A DNA stretch of 40,260 bases from Acidimicrobiia bacterium (GTDB taxonomy: Bacteria; Actinomycetota; Acidimicrobiia; Spongiisociales; Spongiisociaceae), in assembly GCA_011523635.1 (NCBI GenBank), contig WTGI01000069.1, positions 1 to 40,260 on the forward strand, read 5' to 3'. Under the pieces are notes generated by a model. That model had not been told where the DNA came from. It saw only the letters and a list, made by a program, of their open reading frames with translations, and made no database searches. Shown piece after piece: positions 33,517-40,199 of the stretch. A program made the translations under genes and the position numbers. Within the stretch, counting starts at the first letter, position 1, and each line of letters begins with the position of its first letter.

Positions 33517-33724
33517 CCCTAATTCTTCATGTTTCCCACCACACCGATACACGTCAAGGCACTTCAACCTTATGAATCGATGCCATCCTCTACTGCACCA
33601 GGCAGGTGATGGTCGCCCCAGGGCCAGGCGAGCTATCACACAGCTATAACCCCAGGTCAGAAGCCCACGACTCCCCCATGCCTTTGACTCGTCCAAACCC
33701 CCGATCCATGAAGAATTGGGGTTA
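33514..33724. mobile_element. 211-bp MITE-like element with 18-bp terminal inverted repeats
   Basis: TAACCCTAATTCTTCATG at 33514-33531 is repeated inverted at 33707-33724, matching at 17 of 18 positions. The 175 bp between has no credible gene and is less G+C-rich than its surroundings. Near the right end AACCCC (33696-33701) can also pair with GGGGTT (33718-33723). Size, matched ends and lack of coding capacity fit a non-autonomous transposable element. I cannot see a clear target duplication and cannot name the family. The element provides the stop codon of the upstream SDR gene. An alternative is a long regulatory foldback. Confidence 0.55.
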
Positions 33725-33777
33725 AACGCCCGTCCGGCCTCCGTTCGCCGGCGGGAAGGGCGGTACAGTTGAACTCC

Positions 33778-34071
33778 ATGACGGGAGCTCTCAGAGCCGT
33801 GGCGCGGGTGCGGGCCGTTCCCGGATCGGAGGAAACCGTACGGGACGCGCTCATCGCGATGGTCGCGCCCACCCGTGAGGAGGAGGGCTGCCTCGACTAC
33901 CGGCTACATGTGGTCGACAGCGACCCCGGCCTCTTCTGCTTCGTTGCCCTCTGGCGTAGCGAGGCCGACCTCGACGCTCACCTCGACGAACCCCACATCG
34001 CCGATGGTCTGGCTGCCATTGCGGACCACACCGAGTCCGTCGTGGTCAGCCGGATGACCCGCATCGCCTGA
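33778..34071 (+). CDS. Antibiotic-biosynthesis-monooxygenase (ABM) domain protein, putative quinol monooxygenase
   Basis: Single ABM-fold protein, 97 residues, related to YgiN-type quinol monooxygenases and other small dimeric ferredoxin-like proteins. Pattern: LRAVARVRAVPGSEETVRDAL, EEGCLDYRLHVVDSDPGLFCF and ALWRSEADLDAHLDEPHIADGL. ATG 33778 is taken; a TTG 9 nt earlier has a better-spaced GGGAAGGGCGG. It is separated from the aldolase fusion by 53 bp. The substrate cannot be deduced. Confidence 0.85.
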   Translation: MTGALRAVARVRAVPGSEETVRDALIAMVAPTREEEGCLDYRLHVVDSDPGLFCFVALWRSEADLDAHLDEPHIADGLAAIADHTESVVVSRMTRIA

Positions 34072-34124
34072 CCAAGACCGGCAACCCGTCCTAGTCTTGC
34101 CTCCGCAGGGCCCGGGAGATTCTG

Positions 34125-36098
34125 ATGGAAGACAGGTGGGACGACGCTGAGGCGGCGGCATTCGCGGGGTCGCTGGGCGAGTGCGTCTACGGATCCCGCC
34201 TGCTGGGAAGCGACCCTTTCCTCGTGCTGCACGGCGGCGGTAACACGTCCGTCAAGGCGCCCTTTCGCGACATAACCGGGCGTACCATCGACGCCCTATA
34301 CGTGAAGGGCTCGGGGTGGGACCTGGCCACCATCGAGGCGCCCGGGTTCACGCCCCTTCCCATCGACCGGCTCCAGGACCTGCTGTCGCTCGACCGGCTC
34401 TCCGATCCGGACATGATGCGGGAGCTGTCCGCCGCCCGCCTCGACCCTGCCGCCCCGCAACCTTCGGTGGAGACCCTGCTGCACGCCTTCCTGCCGTACC
34501 CGGCCGTCCAGCACAGCCACGCGGACGTGATCGTCACGCTCACCAACCTGGCTGATGGGGAGGAGCGCATCCGGGAGGTCTTCGGAAGGGACGTGCTGGT
34601 GGTGCCCTACATCATGCCCGGCTTCGATCTGGCCCGGCTGGTCGTGGAGATCTGGAGCGCTCAGTACCACGAGGACGCCATCGGGATGGTGCTGCTGAAC
34701 CATGGTCTGTTCACCTACGGGGCCGACACGAAGGAGGCATACGGTCGCCATATCGAGCTGATTTCGAAGGCCGAGGAATGGCTCGAAGCCCACGCTCCGG
34801 TGGCGCTTGTCCAGGATCTGCCGGCTCTCCCCCCGGCGGCGCCGGTCGGGCTGGCCCGGCTCCGCGGCCGTATCTCGGCCGCGGCCGGCAAGCCGATGAT
34901 CATGACCCGCCATACGGACTCCGCCGCCGCCCGCTTCGTGGGCCGGTCCGACCTGGAGAGCCTGGCGAACCGGGGCCCGCTCACTCCCGACCACGTCATC
35001 CGTACCAAGCGGTTTCCCATGGTCGGCGCCGATGTGGGCGCCTACGTGGACGGCTATCGCCGCTACTTCGAGAAGAACCGGCACCGCGCCCGGACCGAGC
35101 TGACCATGTTGGATCCAGCTCCCCGGGTGGTGTTGGACAGGGAGTTGGGCCTGCTGACCGTGGGCGAGACCGCCAAGGCCTCCGGGATCGCTGCCGACAT
35201 CTACCAGCACACCATGCCCGTTCTAGAACGCGCCGAGGATCACTTGGGCGGTTACGTGGCGCTGGAGGCGGGTCACCTTTTCGACTGCGAGTACTGGGAT
35301 CTGGAGCAGGCCAAGCTGCGCCGGGCCGGCCGACCTCCGGAATTCGCCGGCATGGTGGCGGTGGTGACCGGAGCGGCTTCCGGCATCGGCCGGGCCTGCG
35401 CTGCGGCCCTGTTGTCAAAGGGGTGCGCGGTGGTCGGGCTCGACCGAGACAAGGCAGTTGTGGACGCCTTCGATGGCCCGGCCTGGCTGGGCGTAGCGGT
35501 GGACGTCACTGATGGGGCTGCCCAGCAGGCGGCGATCGAGGCCGCGGTGGAGCGGTTCGGGGGCATCGACATAGTGGTGCCGGCGGCCGGGGTGTTCGGC
35601 GAGGCCCAGCCGGTCGGCGAGCTGGACGAGGACCGGTGGAGGGCGACGCTGTCCGTCAACGCGGACGCCGTGGCCACCCTTCTCGCCGCGGTCTATCCCT
35701 TCCTGGCCTGCTCCCCGGTGGGAGGCCGGGTCGTTGTGATCGCATCCAAGAACGTTGCCGCTCCGGGCCGTGGCGTCGCCGCTTACTCCGCATCCAAGGC
35801 GGCCGTCACCCAGCTGGCCCGGGTGGCGGCTCTCGAGTGGGCCGGTGACGACATCCGGGTCAACATGGTCCACCCGGACGGTGTGTTCGACACCGGGCTC
35901 TGGGATGAGAACCTGATCGCCGAGCGGGCCGCCGCCTACGGGCTCAGCGAGGCCGAGTACCGGACCCGGAACCTCCTGTCAGCCGAGGTGACCTCGGCCG
36001 CGGTTGCCAGGGTGGTGGTCGAACTGTGCGGGGATGCCTTCGCGGTCACCACGGGTGCGCAGGTCCCCGTGGACGGAGGCAACGAACGGGTGGTCTGA
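34125..36098 (+). CDS. Bifunctional class II aldolase / short-chain dehydrogenase fusion (RhaEW-like)
   Basis: Two-domain enzyme, 657 residues. Residues about 10-400 are a class II (Zn) aldolase/adducin domain: LHGGGNTSVKAPF, YVKGSGWDLATIE, VQHSHADVIVTLTN (HxH metal ligands) and LLNHGLFTYG (third His). From about 408 comes an SDR domain: AVVTGAASGIGRACAAAL, VPAAGVFGEAQ, AYSASKAAVTQLARVAALEW and the C-terminal VPVDGGNERVV. The architecture matches rhamnulose-1-phosphate aldolase/lactaldehyde dehydrogenase (RhaEW). No rhamnose isomerase or kinase is near; instead mtnA and nucleoside phosphorylases are, so 5-deoxyribulose-1-phosphate cleavage to DHAP plus acetaldehyde, followed by aldehyde oxidation or reduction, is an attractive alternative. 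GGGAG precedes the ATG. Confidence 0.9.
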   Translation: MEDRWDDAEAAAFAGSLGECVYGSRLLGSDPFLVLHGGGNTSVKAPFRDITGRTIDALYVKGSGWDLATIEAPGFTPLPIDRLQDLLSLDRLSDPDMMRELSAARLDPAAPQPSVETLLHAFLPYPAVQHSHADVIVTLTNLADGEERIREVFGRDVLVVPYIMPGFDLARLVVEIWSAQYHEDAIGMVLLNHGLFTYGADTKEAYGRHIELISKAEEWLEAHAPVALVQDLPALPPAAPVGLARLRGRISAAAGKPMIMTRHTDSAAARFVGRSDLESLANRGPLTPDHVIRTKRFPMVGADVGAYVDGYRRYFEKNRHRARTELTMLDPAPRVVLDRELGLLTVGETAKASGIAADIYQHTMPVLERAEDHLGGYVALEAGHLFDCEYWDLEQAKLRRAGRPPEFAGMVAVVTGAASGIGRACAAALLSKGCAVVGLDRDKAVVDAFDGPAWLGVAVDVTDGAAQQAAIEAAVERFGGIDIVVPAAGVFGEAQPVGELDEDRWRATLSVNADAVATLLAAVYPFLACSPVGGRVVVIASKNVAAPGRGVAAYSASKAAVTQLARVAALEWAGDDIRVNMVHPDGVFDTGLWDENLIAERAAAYGLSEAEYRTRNLLSAEVTSAAVARVVVELCGDAFAVTTGAQVPVDGGNERVV

Positions 36099-36126
36099 AT
36101 AGGCTGCCGGTCGAGGAGGTGTTTGG

Positions 36127-36852
36127 ATGGCCGAGCGAACCCCGATCCTTCGCGTGGATCCTGACGAAGTACCCGAGCGGGTGCTGGTGATGGGTGATCC
36201 CGCCCGGGCGGAGCTGGCCTCCCGGCGCCTGGAAGGTCGTCGCCTGCTGGGCAGCTTCCGGGAGTACGTGACATACGGCGGGACGCATCAGGGAGTCGAG
36301 GTGGCCGTGGCATCCCACGGGGTGGGAGCGCCCGGAGCGGTCATAGTGTTCGAGGAACTGAGCCGCGCCGGCGTCCGCCGGATCATCCGGACCGGAACCT
36401 GTGGGGGTCTCGCCGTAGAGGTCGAGGACGGAGATCTCGTGATCGTCACCGGCGCCATCCGCGCCGACGGTGTCACCGACGCCATGGTCCCCGCGCCCTT
36501 CCCGGCGCTCGCTTCGGTGGACGTGGTCACCGCGATCCGCCGGGCGGTGGCCTCCACCGAGCGCCGTTCCCACGAGGGCGTGGTGCTAACCCACTCGCTG
36601 TTCTATCCGGGCGAGGTGCTCGGGGGCGACCTTGAGTTCTGGCACCGGGCGGGCGCAATCGCGGTGGAGATGGAGTGTGCGGCCCTGTTCGTCAACGGCT
36701 CGCTCAACTCGGTGACCACCGGGGCGGTGCTGGTGGCCGACGGCAATCCGTTGCACCGGGAGGAGGGTGGTTACGATCCCCACCGCCAAGTGGTCTACGA
36801 CGCGGTGGAGGCGATGATCGACATCGGACTGGACGCCCTCATCGACGGCTGA
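36127..36852 (+). CDS. Nucleoside phosphorylase, NP-I family (purine/MTA type)
   Basis: NP-I phosphorylase, 241 residues, hexameric DeoD/Udp superfamily. VLVMGDPARAELASRRL (phosphate site), VASHGVGAPGAVIVFEEL, IRTGTCGGLAVEVEDGDLVIV, AVEMECAALF (EMEC, ribose site) and GAVLVADGNP, where the Asp matches the base-protonating residue of purine-specific members. EMECAALF followed by AVLVADGN resembles archaeal MTA/purine phosphorylases more than Udp. It lies 28 nt after the aldolase fusion with GGAGG before the ATG, and 18 nt before a second, unrelated phosphorylase. The preferred base is uncertain. Confidence 0.88.
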   Translation: MAERTPILRVDPDEVPERVLVMGDPARAELASRRLEGRRLLGSFREYVTYGGTHQGVEVAVASHGVGAPGAVIVFEELSRAGVRRIIRTGTCGGLAVEVEDGDLVIVTGAIRADGVTDAMVPAPFPALASVDVVTAIRRAVASTERRSHEGVVLTHSLFYPGEVLGGDLEFWHRAGAIAVEMECAALFVNGSLNSVTTGAVLVADGNPLHREEGGYDPHRQVVYDAVEAMIDIGLDALIDG

Positions 36853-36870
36853 TCGCGGAACGAGGTGGTG

Positions 36871-37695
36871 ATGGGCGATCTGTACCGGCGTCTTTCCGAG
36901 GCGGCGGAGACCCTAAACAGGCTCACCGGACGCGACGGCCACGATGTGGTGGCCGTGCTGGGCTCCGGCCTCGGTGGCTATCCCGACACCCTCGACGGAG
37001 CGGTGACGGTGCCCTACTCGGAGATACCCGGCTTCCCGCAACCCTCCGCTCCCGGTCACGCCGGCACCGCCTACTCCCTCGAGATGGGCGGAAACCAGGT
37101 GTTGCTCTACTCGGGCCGGGTCCATCACTTCGAGGGCTACAGCCCCGCCGAGATCGTCTTTCCGGTGCGAGCGGCCATCATGTCGGGCGCCCGCACGGTG
37201 GTGCTCACCAATGCCTCGGGCGGATGCACGCCCGGCATCGATCCGGGCGACCTCGTGCTGCTGACCGACCACATCAACCTCTCCGGTCTCGGCCCCCTGC
37301 GGGGCGACAACGACGAGCGCCTCGGAACCCGGTTCCCCGACATGACCGACGTGTACTCGCCGGCGCTGCGCCGGAAGGCCACCGACGCCGCCGCTTCGGT
37401 GGGGATCTCGTTGCATGAAGGTGTCTACATGTGGTGGCGCGGGCCGATGTTCGAGACCCCGGCCGAGATCAGGATGGCCATCACTCTGGGAGCCGACCTG
37501 ATCGGGATGTCCACCGTGCCGGAAGCCATCGCCGCTCGCCACATGGGTGCGGAAGTGCTGGGGATCTCGCTGTGCACCAACCGGGCCGCCGGCCTGGCCG
37601 GTCGCAAGATCACCGGCGAGGAGGTCATCGAGACCGCCGGCCGGGCGGCCGGAGACCTCCGCGCGCTCTTCGACGCCCTGCTTCCTAGTTTGTAG
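36871..37695 (+). CDS. Purine nucleoside phosphorylase, trimeric type (6-oxopurine specific)
   Basis: Low-molecular-mass PNP/MTAP family, 274 residues. AVLGSGLGGYPDTL, SGRVHHFEGYSPAEIVFPVR, LTNASGGCTPG, GPMFETPAEIRM, GMSTVPEAIAARH and ISLCTNRAAG. The Glu of FETPAE and the Asn of CTNRA correspond to Glu201/Asn243 of mammalian PNP, which select hypoxanthine and guanine; adenosine- or MTA-cleaving members have Ser and Asp there. It should therefore act on inosine-type nucleosides, that is, after deamination. ATG 36871 has GAGG 5 nt upstream; in-frame GTG codons 3 and 6 nt earlier are alternatives. Last gene of the run beginning at 30189. Confidence 0.92.
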   Translation: MGDLYRRLSEAAETLNRLTGRDGHDVVAVLGSGLGGYPDTLDGAVTVPYSEIPGFPQPSAPGHAGTAYSLEMGGNQVLLYSGRVHHFEGYSPAEIVFPVRAAIMSGARTVVLTNASGGCTPGIDPGDLVLLTDHINLSGLGPLRGDNDERLGTRFPDMTDVYSPALRRKATDAAASVGISLHEGVYMWWRGPMFETPAEIRMAITLGADLIGMSTVPEAIAARHMGAEVLGISLCTNRAAGLAGRKITGEEVIETAGRAAGDLRALFDALLPSL

Positions 37696-37752
37696 TCTCT
37701 AGTTGCTAGTTTCTAGTCAGTATAATTCTATGTTAACTAGCAACTAGCAACT
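37685..37752. repeat. CTAGTT-rich inverted repeat with an embedded TATAAT
   Basis: The AT-rich spacer after the PNP gene has CTAGTT units at 37685, 37699 and 37706, and an 11-bp perfect inverted repeat AGTTGCTAGTT (37701-37711) / AACTAGCAACT (37735-37745), with AGCAACT repeated again at 37746-37752. The loop contains TATAAT (37721-37726), a consensus -10 box that could drive the methyltransferase gene at 37764, though no good -35 lies 16-18 bp upstream. It could fold as a hairpin/cruciform, act as a terminator, or be an intergenic repeat family. Confidence 0.7.
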
Positions 37753-37763
37753 GAAGGGTCGTC

Positions 37764-38837
37764 GTGAAGCGAAGCGGGCTCAAGGAGCGGATCCGCTGGC
37801 TGATCGGCCGTGAGGGGCCGATCCCGTTCGACCGCTTCATGGAGATGGCGCTCTATGACCCCGACGGCGGGTACTTCGCTTCTGGGCCGCTGCGGTCCCG
37901 GGCCGAAGGGGACTTCCTGACCAGCCCCGAGACCAGCGGGGAGTTCGGCGCCACGCTCGCCCGCTTCGTGGAGCAGGAGTTCCGGCGGCTGGGCCGCCCG
38001 GCCGGGTTCACCCTGCTGGAGGTGGGCGCGGGGTCGGGCACCCTGCTGTCTCCGCTGCTGGGGGCGCTGGACTGGGCGCCCCGAGCCGTGGCTATGGAGG
38101 CCTCGCCCGCCGCCCGTGAGGTCCTACGCCAGGCGCTCCCGGCCGTCGAGGTGGTAACGGATCGCCGCGTACCGGATCCCTTCCGGGGAGTGATCATCGC
38201 CAACGAGGTCGTGGATAACCTGCCCGTGGCCATTGCGGTCCGGGCGGAGAATGGGGGCTGGACCGAGCGCCGGGTCTGGTCCGAAGGTGCCGATCTGATG
38301 CTGGTCGAGGCGCCGGCCCGTCCCGAGGTTCGGGCCTGGCTGGAGGCGCACGCCGCAGACGTGCCGGCGGGTGGGGTGGTGGAGTGCCAGCTGGCCGCTG
38401 CCGACTGGATGGGGCGGATCATCGATCTGCTGGAGGCCGGTTCGGTTGTGGTCATCGACTACGGGGACACCTCGGAAGGGCTGCTGCCCCGCCGCCGCAG
38501 GGGTGGAACGCTGCGAACCTATCGCTCTCACCACCTCTCCCGGCACCCGCTCGACGAGCCGGGCTCGATGGACATAACCGCCGACGTCGACTTCTCGGCC
38601 CTGGCCAGGGTGGCCTCTGACCGGGGAACGCTGACCAGGCTATGCCGCCAGGACGAGTTCCTGTCCGAGTTGGGGCTGGACGCCAGGAGGGCGGAGCTCC
38701 GCCAACGAGAACTGGCAGAGGCGCGGGGTGGGGATCCCATCGAGCGGCTCCGTCTCCGGTCGAAGGTGAAGGAGATCGAGACCCTGCTGCACCCCCGGGG
38801 CTTCGGCGACTTCCGGGTGCTGGTGGCCACCCGGTAA
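37764..38837 (+). CDS. SAM-dependent methyltransferase, MidA/NDUFAF7 family (DUF185)
   Basis: Putative class I methyltransferase of the MidA/NDUFAF7 family, 357 residues. N-terminal IPFDRFMEMALYDPDGGYFASG and EGDFLTSPETSGEFGATLARF are family-defining; LLEVGAGSGTLLSPLLGALD is the SAM-binding motif I, VIIANEVVDNLPVAIAV resembles the conserved post-I segment and VVIDYGD follows. The mitochondrial member methylates an Arg of complex I subunit NDUFS2; bacterial targets are unproven. Start is GTG with AAGGG 5 nt upstream. Confidence 0.92.
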   Translation: MKRSGLKERIRWLIGREGPIPFDRFMEMALYDPDGGYFASGPLRSRAEGDFLTSPETSGEFGATLARFVEQEFRRLGRPAGFTLLEVGAGSGTLLSPLLGALDWAPRAVAMEASPAAREVLRQALPAVEVVTDRRVPDPFRGVIIANEVVDNLPVAIAVRAENGGWTERRVWSEGADLMLVEAPARPEVRAWLEAHAADVPAGGVVECQLAAADWMGRIIDLLEAGSVVVIDYGDTSEGLLPRRRRGGTLRTYRSHHLSRHPLDEPGSMDITADVDFSALARVASDRGTLTRLCRQDEFLSELGLDARRAELRQRELAEARGGDPIERLRLRSKVKEIETLLHPRGFGDFRVLVATR

Positions 38838-38852
38838 GGATCGGAGCGTCGT

Positions 38853-38858
38853 TATCAT
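38853..38858 (+). promoter_or_regulatory. Probable -10 box (TATCAT) of the htpX-like gene
   Basis: TATCAT lies 9 nt before the ATG at 38868, again leaving almost no untranslated leader and no ribosome-binding site between. The pattern matches the boxes before the molybdoenzyme gene and mtnA. Confidence 0.4.
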
Positions 38859-38867
38859 CTCGTCACC

Positions 38868-39728
38868 ATGAACAACCTCAAGACCGTCGCGTTGTTGAGC
38901 CTGATGAGCGCGCTGGTCTGGATGCTCGGATGGCTGCTGTTCGGCGGATCCCAGGGCCTGTACATAGGTCTGGGGCTCGCTCTGCTGCTGAACGTCGGCG
39001 CCTACTTCTTCTCCGCCAAGCTGGCCCTCGCCATGAGCAAGGCTCGACCCGTGACCGAGCAGGAGCTGCCCAAGGTCTACGGCATGGTGCGTCGCCTGGC
39101 CGCCGTGTCGAACATGCCCGTGCCCTCCGTCCACCTGATCGATTCGGCCCAGCCCAACGCCTTCGCCACCGGTCGCAATCCCAAGAACGCCGCCGTGGCC
39201 GTCACCACGGGCATCCTCGAGATCATGAAGGACGACGAGCTCGAGGGTGTCATCGCCCACGAACTCTCCCATGTCCGCAACCGTGACATCCTGATCTCGT
39301 CGATCGCCGCCATGCTCGCTGCCGCCCTGTCCATCTTTGCCCGGATGGCCTTCTGGTTCGGGGGCGGAGGCCGTCGTAACAACAACGCGATCGGTCTGGT
39401 GGTGGCCTTGGCCGCAATGATCCTGGCGCCGCTGGCGGGCATGGTCATCCGGATGGCGATCTCGCGGGCTCGCGAGTACCAGGCCGATCGCTCGGGCGCC
39501 GAGATGACCGGCCAGCCGCTCAGCCTGGCCCGAGCGCTGGAGAAGATAGGAGCCGCCTCCGGACGGATACCGATGGATGTGAACCCGGCGGTGAGCCAGC
39601 TGTTCATCGCCGACCCGTTCAAGGCGTTCGGCCGCAGACGCCCGGCCGGCGCCGGTGGGCTGTTCTCGACCCATCCGCCCATCGAGGAGAGGATCCGCCG
39701 GCTGGAGAACATGTACTACCGCATCTGA
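38868..39728 (+). CDS. htpX: M48-family zinc metalloprotease, HtpX-like
   Basis: Membrane-bound M48B protease, 286 residues, cleaving misfolded membrane proteins on the cytosolic side. Two N-terminal membrane helices (about residues 5-25 and 30-50), then VIAHELSHVRNRD with the HExxH zinc site, two further hydrophobic stretches around 140-160 and 170-200, and AREYQADRSGAEMTG carrying the third zinc ligand Glu. The C-terminus keeps FSTHPPIEERIRRLE. Length and order match HtpX closely. Upstream gene ends 30 bp before; tRNA genes follow 89 bp after the stop. Confidence 0.94.
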   Translation: MNNLKTVALLSLMSALVWMLGWLLFGGSQGLYIGLGLALLLNVGAYFFSAKLALAMSKARPVTEQELPKVYGMVRRLAAVSNMPVPSVHLIDSAQPNAFATGRNPKNAAVAVTTGILEIMKDDELEGVIAHELSHVRNRDILISSIAAMLAAALSIFARMAFWFGGGGRRNNNAIGLVVALAAMILAPLAGMVIRMAISRAREYQADRSGAEMTGQPLSLARALEKIGAASGRIPMDVNPAVSQLFIADPFKAFGRRRPAGAGGLFSTHPPIEERIRRLENMYYRI

Positions 39729-39750
39729 TCGGGCGCCGACCAGCGGATGC

Positions 39751-39782
39751 TTGTTTCCGCTGCGGATCGAAGCGACTAGCAT
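39751..39782 (+). promoter_or_regulatory. Possible promoter of the tRNA-tuf run
   Basis: TTGTTT (39751-39756) and TAGCAT (39777-39782) resemble -35 and -10 hexamers, though the spacer of 20 bp is long; TTTCCG at 39754-39759 would give 17 bp. It is the only likely promoter in the 89 bp between htpX and tRNA-Tyr. Confidence 0.35.
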
Positions 39783-39795
39783 TCTGGCGCCAGAA
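39782..39795. promoter_or_regulatory. 14-bp perfect palindrome at the predicted tRNA transcription start
   Basis: TTCTGGCGCCAGAA is a perfect dyad starting at the last base of the -10 candidate TAGCAT, exactly where RNA polymerase would initiate. Its length suits a dimeric repressor, though no regulator is identified. Confidence 0.45.
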
Positions 39796-39817
39796 ACCGG
39801 TGGCGTCTGCCACCCGT

Positions 39818-39899
39818 GCCGGGATGCCCGAGCGGCCAAAGGGAGCAGACTGTAAATCTGCCGGCGATGCCTTCGGAGGTTCGAATCCTTCTCCCGGCA
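39818..39899 (+). tRNA. tRNA-Tyr (anticodon GTA)
   Basis: 82-nt class II tRNA. Acceptor GCCGGGA pairs with TCCCGGC (39892-39898), discriminator A39899. Anticodon stem GCAGA/TCTGC encloses CTGTAAA with GTA at 39852-39854. The long variable arm (GCCGGCGATGCCTTCGG region) and GGTTCGAATCC T-arm are intact. The 3' CCA is not encoded (CCG follows). Confidence 0.97.
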
Positions 39900-39932
39900 C
39901 CGGCGCGGACGGTTGGTCGTCCGCCCGACCAG

Positions 39933-40006
39933 GCCCCCTTAGCTCAGTAGGCCAGAGCGCCTCCATGGTAAGGAGGAGGTCTCCGGTTCGAATCCGGAAG
40001 GGGGCT
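39933..40006 (+). tRNA. tRNA-Thr (anticodon GGT)
   Basis: 74-nt tRNA. Acceptor GCCCCCT pairs with AGGGGGC (39999-40005), discriminator T40006. Anticodon stem CCTCC/GGAGG with loop ATGGTAA, anticodon GGT at 39967-39969. CCGGTTCGAATCCGG T-arm. CCA not encoded. Confidence 0.97.
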
Positions 40007-40043
40007 CGGCAGGTAGGCGAACAGCTTGTCCTGCCCCGGGCCT

Positions 40044-40117
40044 GGCGGCGTAGCTCAGTCGGTAAGAGCGCTCGACTCATAATCGAGAGGTCGGCAGTTC
40101 AAGTCTGCCCGCCGCTA
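40044..40117 (+). tRNA. tRNA-Met (anticodon CAT, elongator type)
   Basis: 74-nt tRNA. Acceptor GGCGGCG pairs with CGCCGCT (40110-40116; first pair is G-U), discriminator A40117. Anticodon stem CTCGA/TCGAG with loop CTCATAA, CAT at 40078-40080. The anticodon stem lacks the three G-C pairs of initiator tRNA, so it is elongator Met; tRNA-Ile with a modified C34 cannot be wholly excluded. Confidence 0.93.
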
Positions 40118-40199
40118 CGAGCGGTCGGTCGTCCTGCGCGGGATGGCCGGCCCGCCGAACGTATGTACCAGCAAACTGCTACACGAGGAGAAGATCGTT

